A stretch of 64,000 bases of DNA, from the NCBI GenBank assembly GCA_036023115.1, contig JAYKKT010000090.1, forward strand, positions 34,168,501-34,232,500. The letters run 5' to 3'. Within the stretch, counting starts at the first letter, position 1, and each line of letters starts with the position of its first letter. This DNA is from Brasenia schreberi. Taxonomy: Eukaryota; Streptophyta; Magnoliopsida; Nymphaeales; Cabombaceae. The translations under genes and the position numbers were made by a program. This document shows, in pieces, positions 1 to 12,368 of this stretch. Below the pieces are notes generated by a model. That model made no database searches. It saw only the letters and a program-made list of their open reading frames with translations, and was not told the DNA's origin.

Positions 1-1442
1 GCTGAAGGCGAGGGCATCTCGGCACGCTTAATTGCAACATGCCGGCCATCTGGAAGTGTAGCTTCATAAACGGATCCAAAGCTGCCCGATCCGATCCGAA
101 AGGTAGCGGAGAAGTTGGTGGTGGCCTTGATTAACATTTCCAATGGGAACTCCTCCAGCTTGGATCGCACCCCTAGGCTCTCTAGCTTATCTAGTTGTGG
201 GCTTGACTTCTTCGGTATCAGCTGGCCCGGCTGGGATTCAGGTGCCAAGGGAAGGGGGTCTAGCGGACCCGAGTCATGAACCCGACAGCCATGCCCTCGA
301 CAAACATGTGTTGCCAACAGGAAAATGAGACAGGCCACCCCGACGGCCAGGCCTACGCATCCTACAATTAGAAATGCACGTCTAGAGGTGGACTTGCTGC
401 TCAAAGGAGGCAGACTGCAGGGCGCTGGTGGAGGGGTACCGGAGAAAACACACGGTTGACAAACAAACTTACCAGCCTGACACAGACTACCGGAACCAGG
501 TAGGGGCTGACATGGGCAGGTTGACGCACAACCACCAGGGAGCACGTACTCAAATGCTAGCATGACATGAAACCCACGCCGGGCATCCCAGCACACCACT
601 GAATAGTCACTGGACACGACTCCGCAGAAGGTCGTGTCCTTGCCATGTATGTGAACAAACTGGGTCTTGTCCAAGGAGCTCGGCAGCTTGAACCCAGCAT
701 CACCCCAGCATACCACCGTTCTGTTTCCTGCCCGCAACGCGCAACTCCTGTTCTGGCCGAGTGCCAGCTGAACAAATTCGAAAGGGTCGTGCTTTGGCAC
801 GTCGATCCTGCAGGCATCGCTCGGGCCCCAGCACACAAGCTTACCATTATCGTCCATACCGCAGGCATGCTGGGATCCAGCGGTCACCAACCGCATCTTA
901 CCATCCGGCACGTCAGTCCAGTCAACACCCTGCTCCCAGCACTTGACATCGCCGGAACCCGACAACATCCCGCAGAAGAACCAATTCCCTACCGCAATAC
1001 TCGACAAGTTTCGCGCCCAGGCAGGTTCTACGAACCCATGCCAGCGCCACCAATGAAGCCCACCAGCCTGGTCGAGCACGCAGACCTGAGACCAGCCCGC
1101 CTGGAAATCAGCGACCCAAGGCAAGCCGGGCGAAATCCGCCTGGAATTGGACACATTATACAAATCCCAGCAATGGATAGCAGAATTAGATGACCGGATT
1201 GCACAAACAAAACCAGCACCACCTGCAAGAGCATCAAAGCCGTCGTAGCCCACACGGAGTGTGAAGTTATGCTGATTCTCCAAGCAAACGCAAGCGATGT
1301 TGGCTTCCGCTACTCGGAAAGGAAGCAAAGCGCAGGCGACGGTCTCGTTGGCTGTCCGAGATATGGCAATCGAGGAAAGAAATGCAGTAGAAAAGCCGAA
1401 GAAGGAAGCTAGACAGAGGAGGAAGAGAAGTTTGGGATCCAT
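1..1442 (-). CDS. CRINKLY4-related receptor-like serine/threonine kinase (CCR3/CCR4-like), N-terminal part
   Basis: A single uninterrupted reading frame of 480 codons runs leftward from ATG 1442-1440 and off the window edge. Residues 1-20 form a hydrophobic signal peptide. Residues about 25-300 hold RCC1-like CRINKLY4 repeats, seen as recurring C-W-G/C-W-D/C-W-E and 'C-G/A-M/L/V' units. Residues 305-331 are a short cysteine-rich stretch (CASTCPCQP...CQPC). Residues about 355-378 form one transmembrane helix (AFLIVGCVGLAVGVACLIF). The kinase domain begins near 444, with the glycine loop GSGSFG at 451-456 and the VAIK lysine at 472. By family knowledge this is a plasma-membrane receptor kinase with an extracellular beta-propeller; ACR4 relatives act in epidermal and root patterning, but the ligand of this branch is unknown to me. 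The exon is GC-rich against its AT-rich surroundings and intronless so far, as is usual for the family. CCR3 and CCR4 cannot be separated here because the rest of the kinase lies outside. Confidence 0.92.
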   Translation of the reverse strand, partial: MDPKLLFLLCLASFFGFSTAFLSSIAISRTANETVACALLPFRVAEANIACVCLENQHNFTLRVGYDGFDALAGGAGFVCAIRSSNSAIHCWDLYNVSNSRRISPGLPWVADFQAGWSQVCVLDQAGGLHWWRWHGFVEPAWARNLSSIAVGNWFFCGMLSGSGDVKCWEQGVDWTDVPDGKMRLVTAGSQHACGMDDNGKLVCWGPSDACRIDVPKHDPFEFVQLALGQNRSCALRAGNRTVVCWGDAGFKLPSSLDKTQFVHIHGKDTTFCGVVSSDYSVVCWDARRGFHVMLAFEYVLPGGCASTCPCQPLPGSGSLCQAGKFVCQPCVFSGTPPPAPCSLPPLSSKSTSRRAFLIVGCVGLAVGVACLIFLLATHVCRGHGCRVHDSGPLDPLPLAPESQPGQLIPKKSSPQLDKLESLGVRSKLEEFPLEMLIKATTNFSATFRIGSGSFGSVYEATLPDGRHVAIKRAEMPSPS

Positions 1443-2404
1443 GAAATGATAGAAGAGGTCATGTCCTTGCTCTCTCTCTTCTGTTCGCCCCTTTCTTTGC
1501 GTTTTGATCAGAAGTGAAAGGAGAGAGACGAGCGTTGGTTCTATTGAAAGGGAGAGTTCAAATACGCGTTTTGAGACGAGAGAAGTGAGAGTTGACAGAG
1601 TCGCGTTTGAAGTTGTGGTCAGAAAAACAAACGAGAAGATTATGATATTGCAGATTTGACCTTTGGGAGTCTAGATTGTGGTTCCGACCGTTCATCTCGG
1701 AGATGTACGGTGAAGGAATGCGGATAGTGTCTGCACGGACACGGAGTTTTTTCGTGTTTTGTTGGGGTTTCCCCCCCCTTCTTTCCATTATTACTCGTTG
1801 AAATTGAACGACGCGGCTTGGCTTGATGAGCCAGCCCGGTGGAGTGAAAGCCACTGGTTCGAGAAATGTTTAAAACGGCACGGTAAAATCACGATAAATT
1901 GAATTCTGTTTAAACCAGGTAACTCAAAGAAAGAAAAAACTTGACTATTACTAGTCAGTGGGGGTACAGGCAACGCGGTTATCTTGTGTTAAATTAGCAT
2001 TTAGCTTAGAAAAAGTAAGTTTGTGCTTTATTCTTTTTAACACTATTGTCGTGTCAAGTTTCATACATTTTTTAACTGGAATTTCATTTCTTTGCTTCTC
2101 TAATATAACATTCCTGACAATTTTAATATACAAAAGAAGAATATAATTTCAGCTTTTTATGGGTATTGGATTATGGAACCAAGTTGGATCTCAATACAAT
2201 TTCTCTTTGGCATCGGATTTTCCCCAAAGTAGAGAACACAATTGTTGGTATCGGGTTATTAGACCAACCTGGATCCAAATTTACAGTTATGGAGAATTTG
2301 TTGAGCGTAATTTTCTTTTGGCCGACCCAGTCACAACCCGAGTAAATATGAGAGCAAGCAAGAAGATCCATATGTTTTCTTATGTAGCATGATGCACAAA
2401 AAGT
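1443..2404. other. Upstream region of the receptor kinase gene, no further gene seen
   Basis: The first 100 bases upstream of the kinase start are pyrimidine/purine skewed (CT-rich on the plus strand, GA-rich on the coding strand), which is common in plant 5' leaders. No clear TATA box was found on the coding strand. At about 1820-1920 there is a short tRNA-like or repeat-like stretch with a GGTTCGAGA word. Open frames here are short and not protein-like. Confidence 0.4.
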
Positions 2405-2525
2405 TATTTTTCTGTCTTTTCGGTAAGGCTGAATTCTTATGCATGGCCCTGGTATAGAACTCATGACCTTCAAATCGTGAGGTCACACCCCTTGGGCAGG
2501 TGAACTGTTGCTCTTTGTGCTATTT
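2405..2525 (-). mobile_element. tRNA-derived SINE copy (family A)
   Basis: Read on the minus strand, this stretch has an A-box-like 'AGTTCACCTGCCCAAGGGG' word followed by a B-box-like GGTCATGAGTTCTATA word at tRNA-like spacing. The same layout and wording recur at 3040, 5950, 8565, 25765 and 27045, so this is a dispersed short repeat, not a tRNA gene: there is no cloverleaf acceptor stem. No target-site duplication was identified. Confidence 0.5.
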
Positions 2526-3039
2526 TACTTAGTTTTGACTCCGAAGGAAGAGGTAAAGAATCAACGGCAAGACTATAAAAGCCTACATAAGCACGTTTTA
2601 AAAAACCTAAACTCAGGGAAATTGTTGTGTTCAGGTTGATCCGATCTTCTTGTGCAAACATGTTTGGTGGACCCAAAGCGAACCCAATTGGACCTGACTA
2701 GGAGGATTCATTAAGAACTGGTTGGGGACATGACCCGGTCAAAGCAACACGACTATCTTACACCAGCGTGAGCTTCATTTTTCTAACACAGTTTGGTCAA
2801 TAATTTTTTGAAGGAATGTGCGTCAATTGCAGAGTTTTTCCATTTTCCTTCTTTCTTCCTTTCTTTTTCCTTTTTCGCGACAAATCCTCTCTGAATCAAA
2901 CACGATTGACGTCGTGACGGATGTTATGAATGCCCACATAGGGAGGATTGAACTCGGGTGCGTTCAACTCGGCAATTAACTTTCACAACACCCTACCATG
3001 CTGGTCAACCCTGCCGAGGTGCTTCTGGTTTTCATTTTT

Positions 3040-3150
3040 TGGTACCATGGTGAGGCTGAAGCTAGATCTATGTCCCACGTATTGAACTCATGACCTTGAA
3101 CTTGTGAGTCGACTCCCTAGCCAGGTGCGCTGTTGCCCTTGTGCTAAGGC
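3040..3150 (-). mobile_element. tRNA-derived SINE copy (family A)
   Basis: On the minus strand the A-box region reads GCGCACCTGGCTAGGGAGTC and the B-box region reads AAGGTCATGAGTTCAATACG. It is clearly related to the copy at 2405-2525 over about 90 bases and lies in the same orientation 0.6 kb away. Confidence 0.5.
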
Positions 3151-3319
3151 TTTTACTTAAATTTCAATCTTATGGTGTGGATAATCTACCAAAGGCTAAA
3201 ACAGGTCTGGATTTCGACCCATTCATCAACACCAAATAACGTGGTTTGGGTTCCAGTTTATGTCCGGTGAAGAAAATGGTAGACCAACCCTGCAACTTTA
3301 CTCGCATCACATCCCTATA

Positions 3320-3420
3320 TACAACACAAGCCAATGCACAGGTGGTGGACCCTTTAGCTCCTACAGGTGGGATAAAGGGTTCAATTCCCATGGGTTCAAA
3401 AACAACACTGCATGAACCGA
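3320..3420 (+). mobile_element. Possible tRNA-derived SINE fragment
   Basis: On the plus strand TAGCTCCTACAGGTGGGATAA is followed by GGGTTCAATTCCCATGGG, a good B-box match. The body around it resembles neither the family A copies nor a complete tRNA. A weak call resting on box spacing alone. Confidence 0.35.
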
Positions 3421-4038
3421 AGAACCAGGTGCTCTGGCAACGTAGACCGATGACTTAGTAGTTCCATGATTGAGATATCCAGATCCAAAATCCAGATTTT
3501 ACGAGACTCTGTTGGGCCCATTAATGGATCTGTGAAGACTTGGACATTAAGAATTAGTTCCATAGTCTACTGGAGTTGGTTTTCAATAATGGACTAACTT
3601 ATGTTTTGGCCGGACTTTGAAAGGAACACCTAACAACTGGGTGGTTCCATTCTTGTACCTAAACCGATTATCTCCAAATAATTATGGAGAAAATCTTCGA
3701 AAACTTCTAGACCTAGCCATCGAAGTCCTAACGGAGAATTCTCGAAACGGCAACAAATTGTACACCACTATCCACTGATCTTTCGATGTTCCAATTAGCC
3801 ACTAATTATAATAATTAATATATATGTGAATAAACTTGGTTTAAGAAGTTGCTTAGCGAGTGAATGCAGAATATCAATACTCGGCCAGAATACCAAAATC
3901 GATCTTCTCATTGTAGTGAGTCTTATCTCAACTAAACGATACTATTTGGATTCACTTGTAGGGCATTTGGCATTCGGTGCTTCAACTAACATTAATGAGT
4001 ATTGGTATTCAGCCATACATCTACCTATATGCAGCACT

Positions 4039-4200
4039 ACAATAATGTAACTTAAAAGCATAAGTATCAATGTATATGTAACTTCATCAACACGTATTTT
4101 CCAGTATATATATATATATATATATACATATAATACAATAATGTAACTTAAAAGCATAAGTATCAATGTATATGTAACTTCATCAACACGTATTTTCCAG

Positions 4201-4205
<5 letters not shown>
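4039..4205. repeat. 96-bp tandem duplication at the edge of a satellite
   Basis: The stretch from ACAATAATGTAACTTAAAAG to the TTTTCCAGTATATA word occurs at 4039-4110 and again from 4135, at a period of 96 bases, with almost no differences. It leads directly into the large TA/CATA array, so the duplication probably arose by slippage or unequal exchange between microsatellite tracts. Confidence 0.85.
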
Positions 4206-5082
<877 letters not shown>

Positions 5083-5949
5083 CCAGATAATGATATTTGG
5101 CATGTCTGTGACATACAACAGTCAGTACCATCTCCTTGCATCCCCTTCAAACTAGGGAGATAGGCGTCATTACGGAGAGACGGTAGAGACACAAGGGACC
5201 TATTGTTTTCTCCTTCAAAAAAGTCAAGGGAAGAAAAACTGACTTTTCCTTGACTAACTTGCCTATACTCTTTTCAGCTAATGACAAACGCGTCATTGGC
5301 GTGTTGTAGACCGCTCTATTCCTTCTCTGTTCGATCGAACTACAATCTCGCAAAGGAGCCGAGCCGACGACCATTGGTTTCAGATTAAGATTTGTCAACA
5401 GTCAAGAAACCTCTGTTTCTTTTTCAATTCTAAGCATTTTTTTTTCAAAAACAATCAAATTATATATCAATTTTTATAAAATAATTTAGATATATACTAT
5501 TTATGGACAACAAATAATAATGTCGAAAAAGATGTTGGTCAATAACCTTTGTGGGTGGGGACTAAGAGACCCACGAGTCACCTTCAATGGACCCTGCCGG
5601 GCCATGCCAGTGGTCCAGTTTCTCTCCCTGGTCTCGAGGCAGTCATGGACAAACTCTGTTTCTCCTGGACCTGGGAACCATAAACTGGACTGAGGCTTAC
5701 CCAGTTTTGGTTCTTCGGTTCCAGTTTGGTGATAGTTCCAGTTTCGGTTTGGGTTACTGTTTGATTCTGATTTTTGCTTGGTTTCAGTTCCTTTTTCTAA
5801 AACATAATGAAAAAGGGACTTAACAAATAAAGAAGTTACCTTTTGTAAAAATTATTAGATTTTCCCCTTTTTTTAATTCAAACCTTCTCGATGCAATCTA
5901 TATGATTAGGTTAGGCAAAATCATTTTTCCATGGCATAATTCCTTTTTT

Positions 5950-6065
5950 TTCCCGGGGTGTTACAATGGGGTGGTTGAAGCCAGATGCGCATCCCAGGTA
6001 TCGAACTCATGACCCTCAACTTGCCAGTCGACCAGCTAGCTGGATGAGCTATAGCTGCGAGATTT
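5950..6065 (-). mobile_element. tRNA-derived SINE copy (family A)
   Basis: On the minus strand it reads CTATAGCTCATCCAGCTAGC (A box region), then about 30 bases later GGGTCATGAGTTCGATACC (B box region). The order, spacing and flanking words match the copies at 2405 and 3040. Confidence 0.55.
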
Positions 6066-6739
6066 TCGTGTCTTCATGTTGTGTAGTAGAAATTAAAAGT
6101 AGATAGCGAGTACCTAATCAAAGAACTGATCGGGTCAAGTAGGAAGAAGGTTCAAATCTCTCACACTGTTAGAACGTGCCTACCATACGCGAGGATGTTT
6201 GTGCTTGCTGAGTTTTAGCCAACAGGAGCAGTTTTCTCCTTGGAGCCCTAAATTTCAACAGCCGACACTGCATTAAAATTTGAGAAAATATATTTTAGCC
6301 AAAAATGACAAAATATCATTTTCTTTGAAAATCGCTCTGAATCAAGATCTGATAATAATAAATTATTTCGAAAAATAGATGTAATAATAAATTAATGACT
6401 CTAAGTCTGTCCTTGAGGTCAAATTGGCCTAAAATAATCCGCATTGGGAGTGGCTATTTTTGACTCCTTAACTTTCAACAGCCCACAATGCATAAAAACT
6501 TTGAGAAATTCATCGTTTTTTGTTGGTCACTTGTTTTGAACGTGTTTCCTAATAAGCTGGCAATTTGAAGTTTATGCATACTAAGAGATTTTATTGGTTT
6601 TGGTATTGTTGATGCCAGAAAATATCTGTCACTTCAGACGGCAACAGGTACAATAGAGGCCAAAGCCGGGTAGTCACGCTCCGACACGAGGCATTGGAGA
6701 AAGAGATTCAAGAGAAGAAAACCATAAATCATGATCTTG

Positions 6740-6990
6740 TTCTTCATTCGAAACCAAACTGGTTCCCCTTCTTTTTTGGTTCCCTAAGTTTAAGTCCCGT
6801 TATGGGCCTGGTTCTACAATGGTTGCAGTTCGGTTTCGAGTCTGGTTGATCATGGGATTTTAGAACCATAACCAAAATATGGTTTGGAACCCGGGGTTCT
6901 GTTCGGTTCTTTGAAAGATAGAACCATAACCAAACCAAAGAAGTCCTCCGTTCAGTTCTCATTTGGGTCTCATGGGCGATTTGGGTCGGA
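6740..6990. repeat. GGTTCC/GGAACC-rich dispersed repeat block
   Basis: Dense words such as GGTTCC, GGTTCT, AGAACCATAACCAAA and their complements on both strands. Similar blocks lie at about 5690-5800, 20040-20350, 52110-52440 and 55330-55440. This looks like the ends or body of a non-autonomous DNA transposon family, but no terminal inverted repeats or target duplications were established. Confidence 0.4.
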
Positions 6991-7630
6991 AAGACAATCC
7001 CACTGAGTTCAAATACGTGGCGAAATGAGATGAGCGACTCATATGACAAACGTGAATGGCGCTAAGAGGTAGAGTAGGTAAAGATGACAAGGCAAACTAC
7101 CCCATATATCACCATAATGAGATCTTGAGATGAATAAAAGCATCTCGATGGACATCAATATGAATTACAAACTAAAGCAGCTCGCTCGTGTTTAATTAAT
7201 TTCTTATATATCTTTTTCAGTCAATTATCATTATAATTAATTAAAACGTGCAACTTAAGTTGACCAATTCTGGATTTTAATCAAAACTTTTGTGGGTAGA
7301 CCCACTTTCATTTACGAAAGCAATCATGTAGATGGCCCCCTTCAATTTTGCCATGCTGATTTATGAGGTTGACTTACGATACGCTTATATTATATGGCAT
7401 ATGGAATTGCATTGATGATTTTATGCAGGACCCGTGTATGATTGCCTTTCAACCACTCTTGGATTATACAATTTATGGTTCAGCTTTTTCAAGAGAGAGT
7501 CAAGGTCCTTGTGATGCTGATGTGCCCCAATAATAATGAAATTTTATCAGTATAGAAAACCAATTCGTCACTACAGTCCTTGGATTTAGCTGCACTTTTC
7601 GTAAGAACATGCTTCTGATCTAGGAGAAAT

Positions 7631-7703
<73 letters not shown>
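7631..7703. repeat. Compound (TA)n(TG)n microsatellite
   Basis: About 36 bases of alternating TA with one CA interruption, running directly into about 17 TG repeats. Confidence 0.95.
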
Positions 7704-7706
<3 letters not shown>

Positions 7707-8564
7707 GTGCTCCCTTGGGCTTTTCTCTTACCATATTCTGAAAGAGGAGCTTGTTTCATAGAATTGCATTTATGTGCAGCTTAATTCTCTAGTTTTAGCA
7801 ACCACCGTGAATGAAAGAAAAGAAAAATCTGCCTGATTCCACAATGTAATTCCTCCTCACGCTTGTGGAGTTGCACATGTAATCTTTGATCGGTGCTTCC
7901 TTCTATGAGAGCATGAAGGGGCTTCCGTCATGTCTCTCCTCTGAGCTTTCTGTGTCATCTGTGGTATTTGGTCTCCATTGTACTATTCCATCTTAGGGAT
8001 CAAAATTCGAAAGAGAGAATAGATTGCTAGGTTGCAATATGGTAATCAAGGGCTTTGGATTTGGACCCTTTAGGATATGTTTGGTTCATGGTGTCAGGGT
8101 CCAGATACTATAAACTGCAGACCAAGATCCATATGAGCTTGTAATCATGAGTGATATTGATGCTTGGGTTTTCATGTAAGATAAGGTTGCAATCATGAGA
8201 GAGAAAGTGATGCTTGGGTTTTCGTGTGAATCCCTTAGGTCCAATTCGAACGGCCCATCCTTTTGGTGTCGAAGTTTTTTTTTACTCTAATTGGGCTAAT
8301 AGAGTCGTAGATCCACACCAGCAATGAGTTCCACATTTGATGTATAATGGAACCTAGAAATGCAAACACCAAATATCAAGGTCCATGCAGTTCCCTTGAG
8401 ACTTTGTATCAAACACACCGTCGATATCTGTACGCCATCTAGCTTATCAAGAACTTGTTGAATTCTAAGTTGTTAGTCATTGTCCTTATTTTCTTTTTTT
8501 ATATAACATCAAAATCTGAAAATATAGGAGGAGCCTGCATTCAATGCTACATAAAAAAAATCAC

Positions 8565-8690
8565 CTGAAATACAAGTGTGTCTCACCCAAAAAAAAAATC
8601 TTGGGTCTACGACCGATGTAGAACTAACTCATTACCTTTAATGTATGAGCCGACCCCTGGCCAATGGGAGCTGCTGCTCTTCATGCATCA
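8565..8690 (-). mobile_element. Degenerate SINE copy (family A)
   Basis: On the minus strand it reads AGCAGCTCCCATTGGCCAGGGGTCGGCTC... then AAAGGTAATGAGTTAGTTC, the family A layout with decayed boxes. It lies just left of the RTE LINE insertion. Confidence 0.4.
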
Positions 8691-8776
8691 ATTATCAATC
8701 TTTTTGTGTGTTTGCTACATGCTTCACGAATTAACGTGGTCTAGAAATTTACAGACCGCATTCATAACACACACTT

Positions 8777-11535
8777 AACTCCACCCATGTGAGGGATCAC
8801 CCTTGCATTGCCGGTCCCAAGCTCGGATAAAAGAGGAGGGTTGTGTTAGGCTTCCGACAGTCAGCGTAAAACTTCGTCGGATTTTTACATGAATTACAAA
8901 AATTATGAGCATTGCTTTGGAGCATCCCCGCCTAACGACGTGCTGCGGAGCCCGAATGCAGTAATAAGTAAGCAAGGGCCACTACATTTTCGCTCGAATA
9001 TAGTGAATCAATTGCAGAGAGGGTTCCCACATCATGAACGGGTGTGGGTAAAGAAGTTAGTCCCGCTACATTGCCGCCCGAATGTAATGAAAAATTTTCA
9101 GAGAGGGTGTCCGCATTTTCATTATGGACGGATGCGGGGGGTAAGGAAGCTAGTCCTAGATAATAAGATTCGTATTGGTTCTTGGAATATCAGAATATTA
9201 TCGGGTAAGCTAATGGAGGTGGTAGATACTATGATTCGGAGAAAGATTCATATTCTATGTTTACAAGAGACAAAATGGGTTGGAGAAAAAGCAAAGGAGA
9301 TAGAGGATACAGGTTTTAAATTATGATACTCAAGTAAAGAAAAGGCTCAAAACAGAGTTGGTATTATCATAAATAAAGATTTAAAGGAGAGTGTAGTAGA
9401 CATACAACGATATGGTGACCGAATCATAACGTTGAAATTAGTGTTAGGAGCCGAGGTTTTGAATATAGTTTGTGCTTACGCAACCCAAGTAGGACTAGAA
9501 GATAGTATAAAGACAGTTTTTTGGGAAGAGTTAGATAAGGTGTTTCAAAAGATTCCACAAAGGGAGATGATTTGTTTAGGAGGAGATTTAAATGGACATG
9601 TCGGTAAAGAGGCATTAGGATATCAAGGGATTCATGGAAACTTTGGTTTTGGGGATATAAATGAGGAAGGTAGGGAGATTTTAAATTTTGCTATGTCATT
9701 TGATCTCTTTATAGTCAATACAATCTTCAAAAAACGAGATGAACATTTAATTACTTATAAGAGTGGCTTATCACAAACACAAATTGATTATTTTATTTGT
9801 AGAAAAAAAGATAGATCGTGTTGTAAAGATTGTAAGGTAATTCCAGGAGAAAGCTTAACCACCCAACATCGACCTTTAGTTATGGATTTACAAATAAAAA
9901 ATGGACAAAGAAGAAAAGAGTGCATCGAGCTATTCGGACTAAATGGTGGAACCTCAAAAGTGAGAAAGAAGATATATTTAAACAGAAAGTCCTTCAAGAA
10001 GATGTTTGGAATTATGTTAGCACACCCTGTGATATGTGGAACAATATGGCTATACATATTAGGAAAGTGGCGAAAGATGTGTTAGAGGTATCTAAGGGAG
10101 GTGTACCGACACAAAAAGAAGCTTAGTGGTAGAGTGAAGTAGTACAAAATAAAATCACGGCAAAGAGGGCATGCTACAAATTACATTATGCTAAGAAAAC
10201 TAGTGAAACTTTAGAAGCTTATAAGAAAGCAAAGAAGGAAGTGAAAAATGCCGTTAGTGAAGCAAAAGCTAAGATTTGGGATGACTTATATAAAAAACTC
10301 AACTCAAAAGAGGGTGAAAGAGATACTTTTAGGATAACTAGGGCTAGAGATAAGAAAACTAAAGATCTTAATTATGTTAGATGTATAAAAGACGAGGATG
10401 AAAAAATTCTAGTGACAAATGATGATATAAGAAATAGATGGAAAAACTATTTTTATAATCTTTTTAATGAAAATAAAGATGTTAGTATTAGTTTACGAGA
10501 TTTAGCCAAGTCAGAAAAGCATATAAACCACAATTTCTACGACGTATTCAAAAGAATGAAGTCAAAGAGGCTCTTAAACATATGAAGAGTGGTAAATCGG
10601 TAGGACCAGATAATATTCCTATAGAAGTTTGGAAAATACTAGGAGAAATAGGAATCACTTCGCTCATAAGACTATTTAATGAAATATATTCAAGATGAAG
10701 TACCTTGGTGTATGTTATTTGCAGATGACATTGTATTAGTGGAGGAGTCTAAGGAAAAAGTTAATAGAAAATTAGAACAATGGAGAGAAACATTAGAAAG
10801 CAAAGGCCTCCGACTTAGTAAAACAAAGACAGAATATATGGAATGTAAGTTTGATCATTTGATTACTTCAGAGGACATAGAAATTAAAATTGGCACACAT
10901 TGCATTCTCCAAAAGGAAAGTTTTAAATACCTAAGGTCAATTTTTCAAAGTGATGGAAGAATTGATGGAGATGTTACACATAGAATTAATGCTGATTGGT
11001 TAAAATGGAGAGTTGGAGCATGAGGGTATTCTTTGTGATAAGAAGATACCATTAAAATTAAAAGGTAAATATTATAGAGCAACAATTAGGCCTGCCATGT
11101 TTTATGGTTCTGAGTGTTGGGCAGTTAATCATCAACATGTACAAAAGATGTCTGTGACAGAAATGAAGATGTTGAGATGGATGAGTGGTCATACAAGAAA
11201 AGATCGTATACATAATGAGGTTATTAGAAACAAATTAGGAGTGACACCAATAGAGGATAAAATGAGAGAACATCGTTTAAGATGGTTTGGACATATAGAA
11301 AGAAGATCATAAGAAGAACCTATAAGAAGCTTAGAAAAACTAAATTTGGAAAGTATTAAAAGAGGTAGAGGACGACCACAAAAGTGTTGGAAAGAAACAA
11401 TAAAGAATGATCTAGCTTATTGGGAGTTAACTGCTAACATGGCACACGATAGGGATCTGTGGAAACAAAGAATCCATGTAGCCCCCGTCTAGTATGGGAA
11501 AAGGCTTAGTTGTTGTTGTAGTTGTTGTTGTTGAT
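8777..11535 (+). mobile_element. RTE-clade non-LTR retrotransposon (LINE), copy 1, internally deleted
   Basis: A perfect 17-bp target-site duplication (ATTCATAACACACACTT) flanks the element at 8760-8776 and 11536-11552. From the left: an untranslated leader with tandem repeats; an AP-type endonuclease (SWNIR near 9180, LQETKW near 9270, GGDLNGHVG near 9580, SQTQIDYF near 9770, TQHRPLVMD near 9870); a linker region; reverse transcriptase remnants with [11 protein letters not shown] near 10720; the C-terminal [14 protein letters not shown] and [10 protein letters not shown] blocks; and a (TTG)n tail rather than poly(A). Endonuclease before RT, the absence of a gag-like ORF1 and the trinucleotide tail fit the RTE clade. 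Against the copy at 39239-42489 about 0.53 kb is missing at 10685, removing the central RT motifs, and the frame is broken by stops and frameshifts. It is not autonomous. Confidence 0.93.
8991..9157 (+). repeat. Tandem repeats in the LINE 5' leader
   Basis: Two units of about 83 bases: CGCTCGAATATAGTGAATCA...TTAGTCCCGCTACATTGC, then CGCCCGAATGTAATGAAAAA...AAGCTAGTC. A partial third unit (CCCGAATGCAGTAATAAG) lies just upstream. The copy at 39239-42489 carries the same arrangement on the minus strand near 42160-42300, so the repeat belongs to the element. Confidence 0.7.
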
Positions 11536-11891
11536 ATTCATAACACACACTTGCTGAGCCATCTGGTTCAAGTTATACAGCTGAAATTTTGGCTTCGTGT
11601 AATGCTTTGCTTTGCATTTCCTGCAGCCATTGCAGAATAACCTACTTATGGAGATCAAACCCTGAGAGTCCTTTGGCTACTGATCTTGCTGCCAACATCA
11701 TGTTCATTTTAAATATGAATGGGTTGCTAGCGCAGCACAAAAACCATTGTGTTGATGTAATCTTCCTTCCTTTCTGACTTTATTTTTGCCGTTTCATCCT
11801 TAAAATCGGCATGGGTTTGGCCTTAATTGAAGGTTCAGGCTGAGTCATCGCAAAAGGCATTATGATCATAATTGATTCAACAATTCTTGAA

Positions 11892-12359
11892 TCCAACAAC
11901 AATAACTAAGCCTCTCTTCTTTCACATACTAAATGGGGTTGGGTACATAGATTCTTTGTTTTCATGGAGTTCAATCATGTGTCATGGTAAGAGTTAACTC
12001 AACACAAGCTAGATCTTTCTTTATTGTTTTGTTCCAACACTTTTGTGGCTTACTTTTCCTCTTCTAACATTTTCACAATCTAGTTTCTTCTATCTCCTTA
12101 GAACTTATTTTGTTCATCTTTGTGCGTGTTCAAATTATATTAAACACTTTTCTCTCATTTTATCATCTATTAATGTTACTCCTTATTTGTTTCCAATTTT
12201 TGTCACATATATCTTTTGTATATTTTGATAATTAACAACCCAATACTCTGAACCATAAAACATAACGAGTATAATTGTTGCTCTATAATATTCACCTTTC
12301 AACTTTAACGGCATCTTCTTATCACACAAAATAGCTAATGAACTTGTCCATTTTAAATC
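11892..12359 (-). mobile_element. 5'-truncated RTE LINE fragment
   Basis: A minus-strand copy of the RTE 3' end. It starts with CAACAACAATAACTAAGCC (complement of the TTG tail) and decodes, with breaks, to the C-terminal RT blocks, including a fragment resembling LCDKKMPLKLKGEYYRA and MFYGSEYWVVN. A 9-bp duplication ATTCTTGAA at 11883-11891 and 12360-12368 marks the insertion. The copy is degenerate, hence old. Confidence 0.85.
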
Positions 12360-12368
12360 ATTCTTGAA

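Noticed and set aside
645..1193. 182-codon plus-strand open frame
   Set aside because: It is antisense to the receptor kinase exon, which has signal peptide, repeats and kinase motifs. The plus frame has no domain and arises from GC-rich coding on the other strand.
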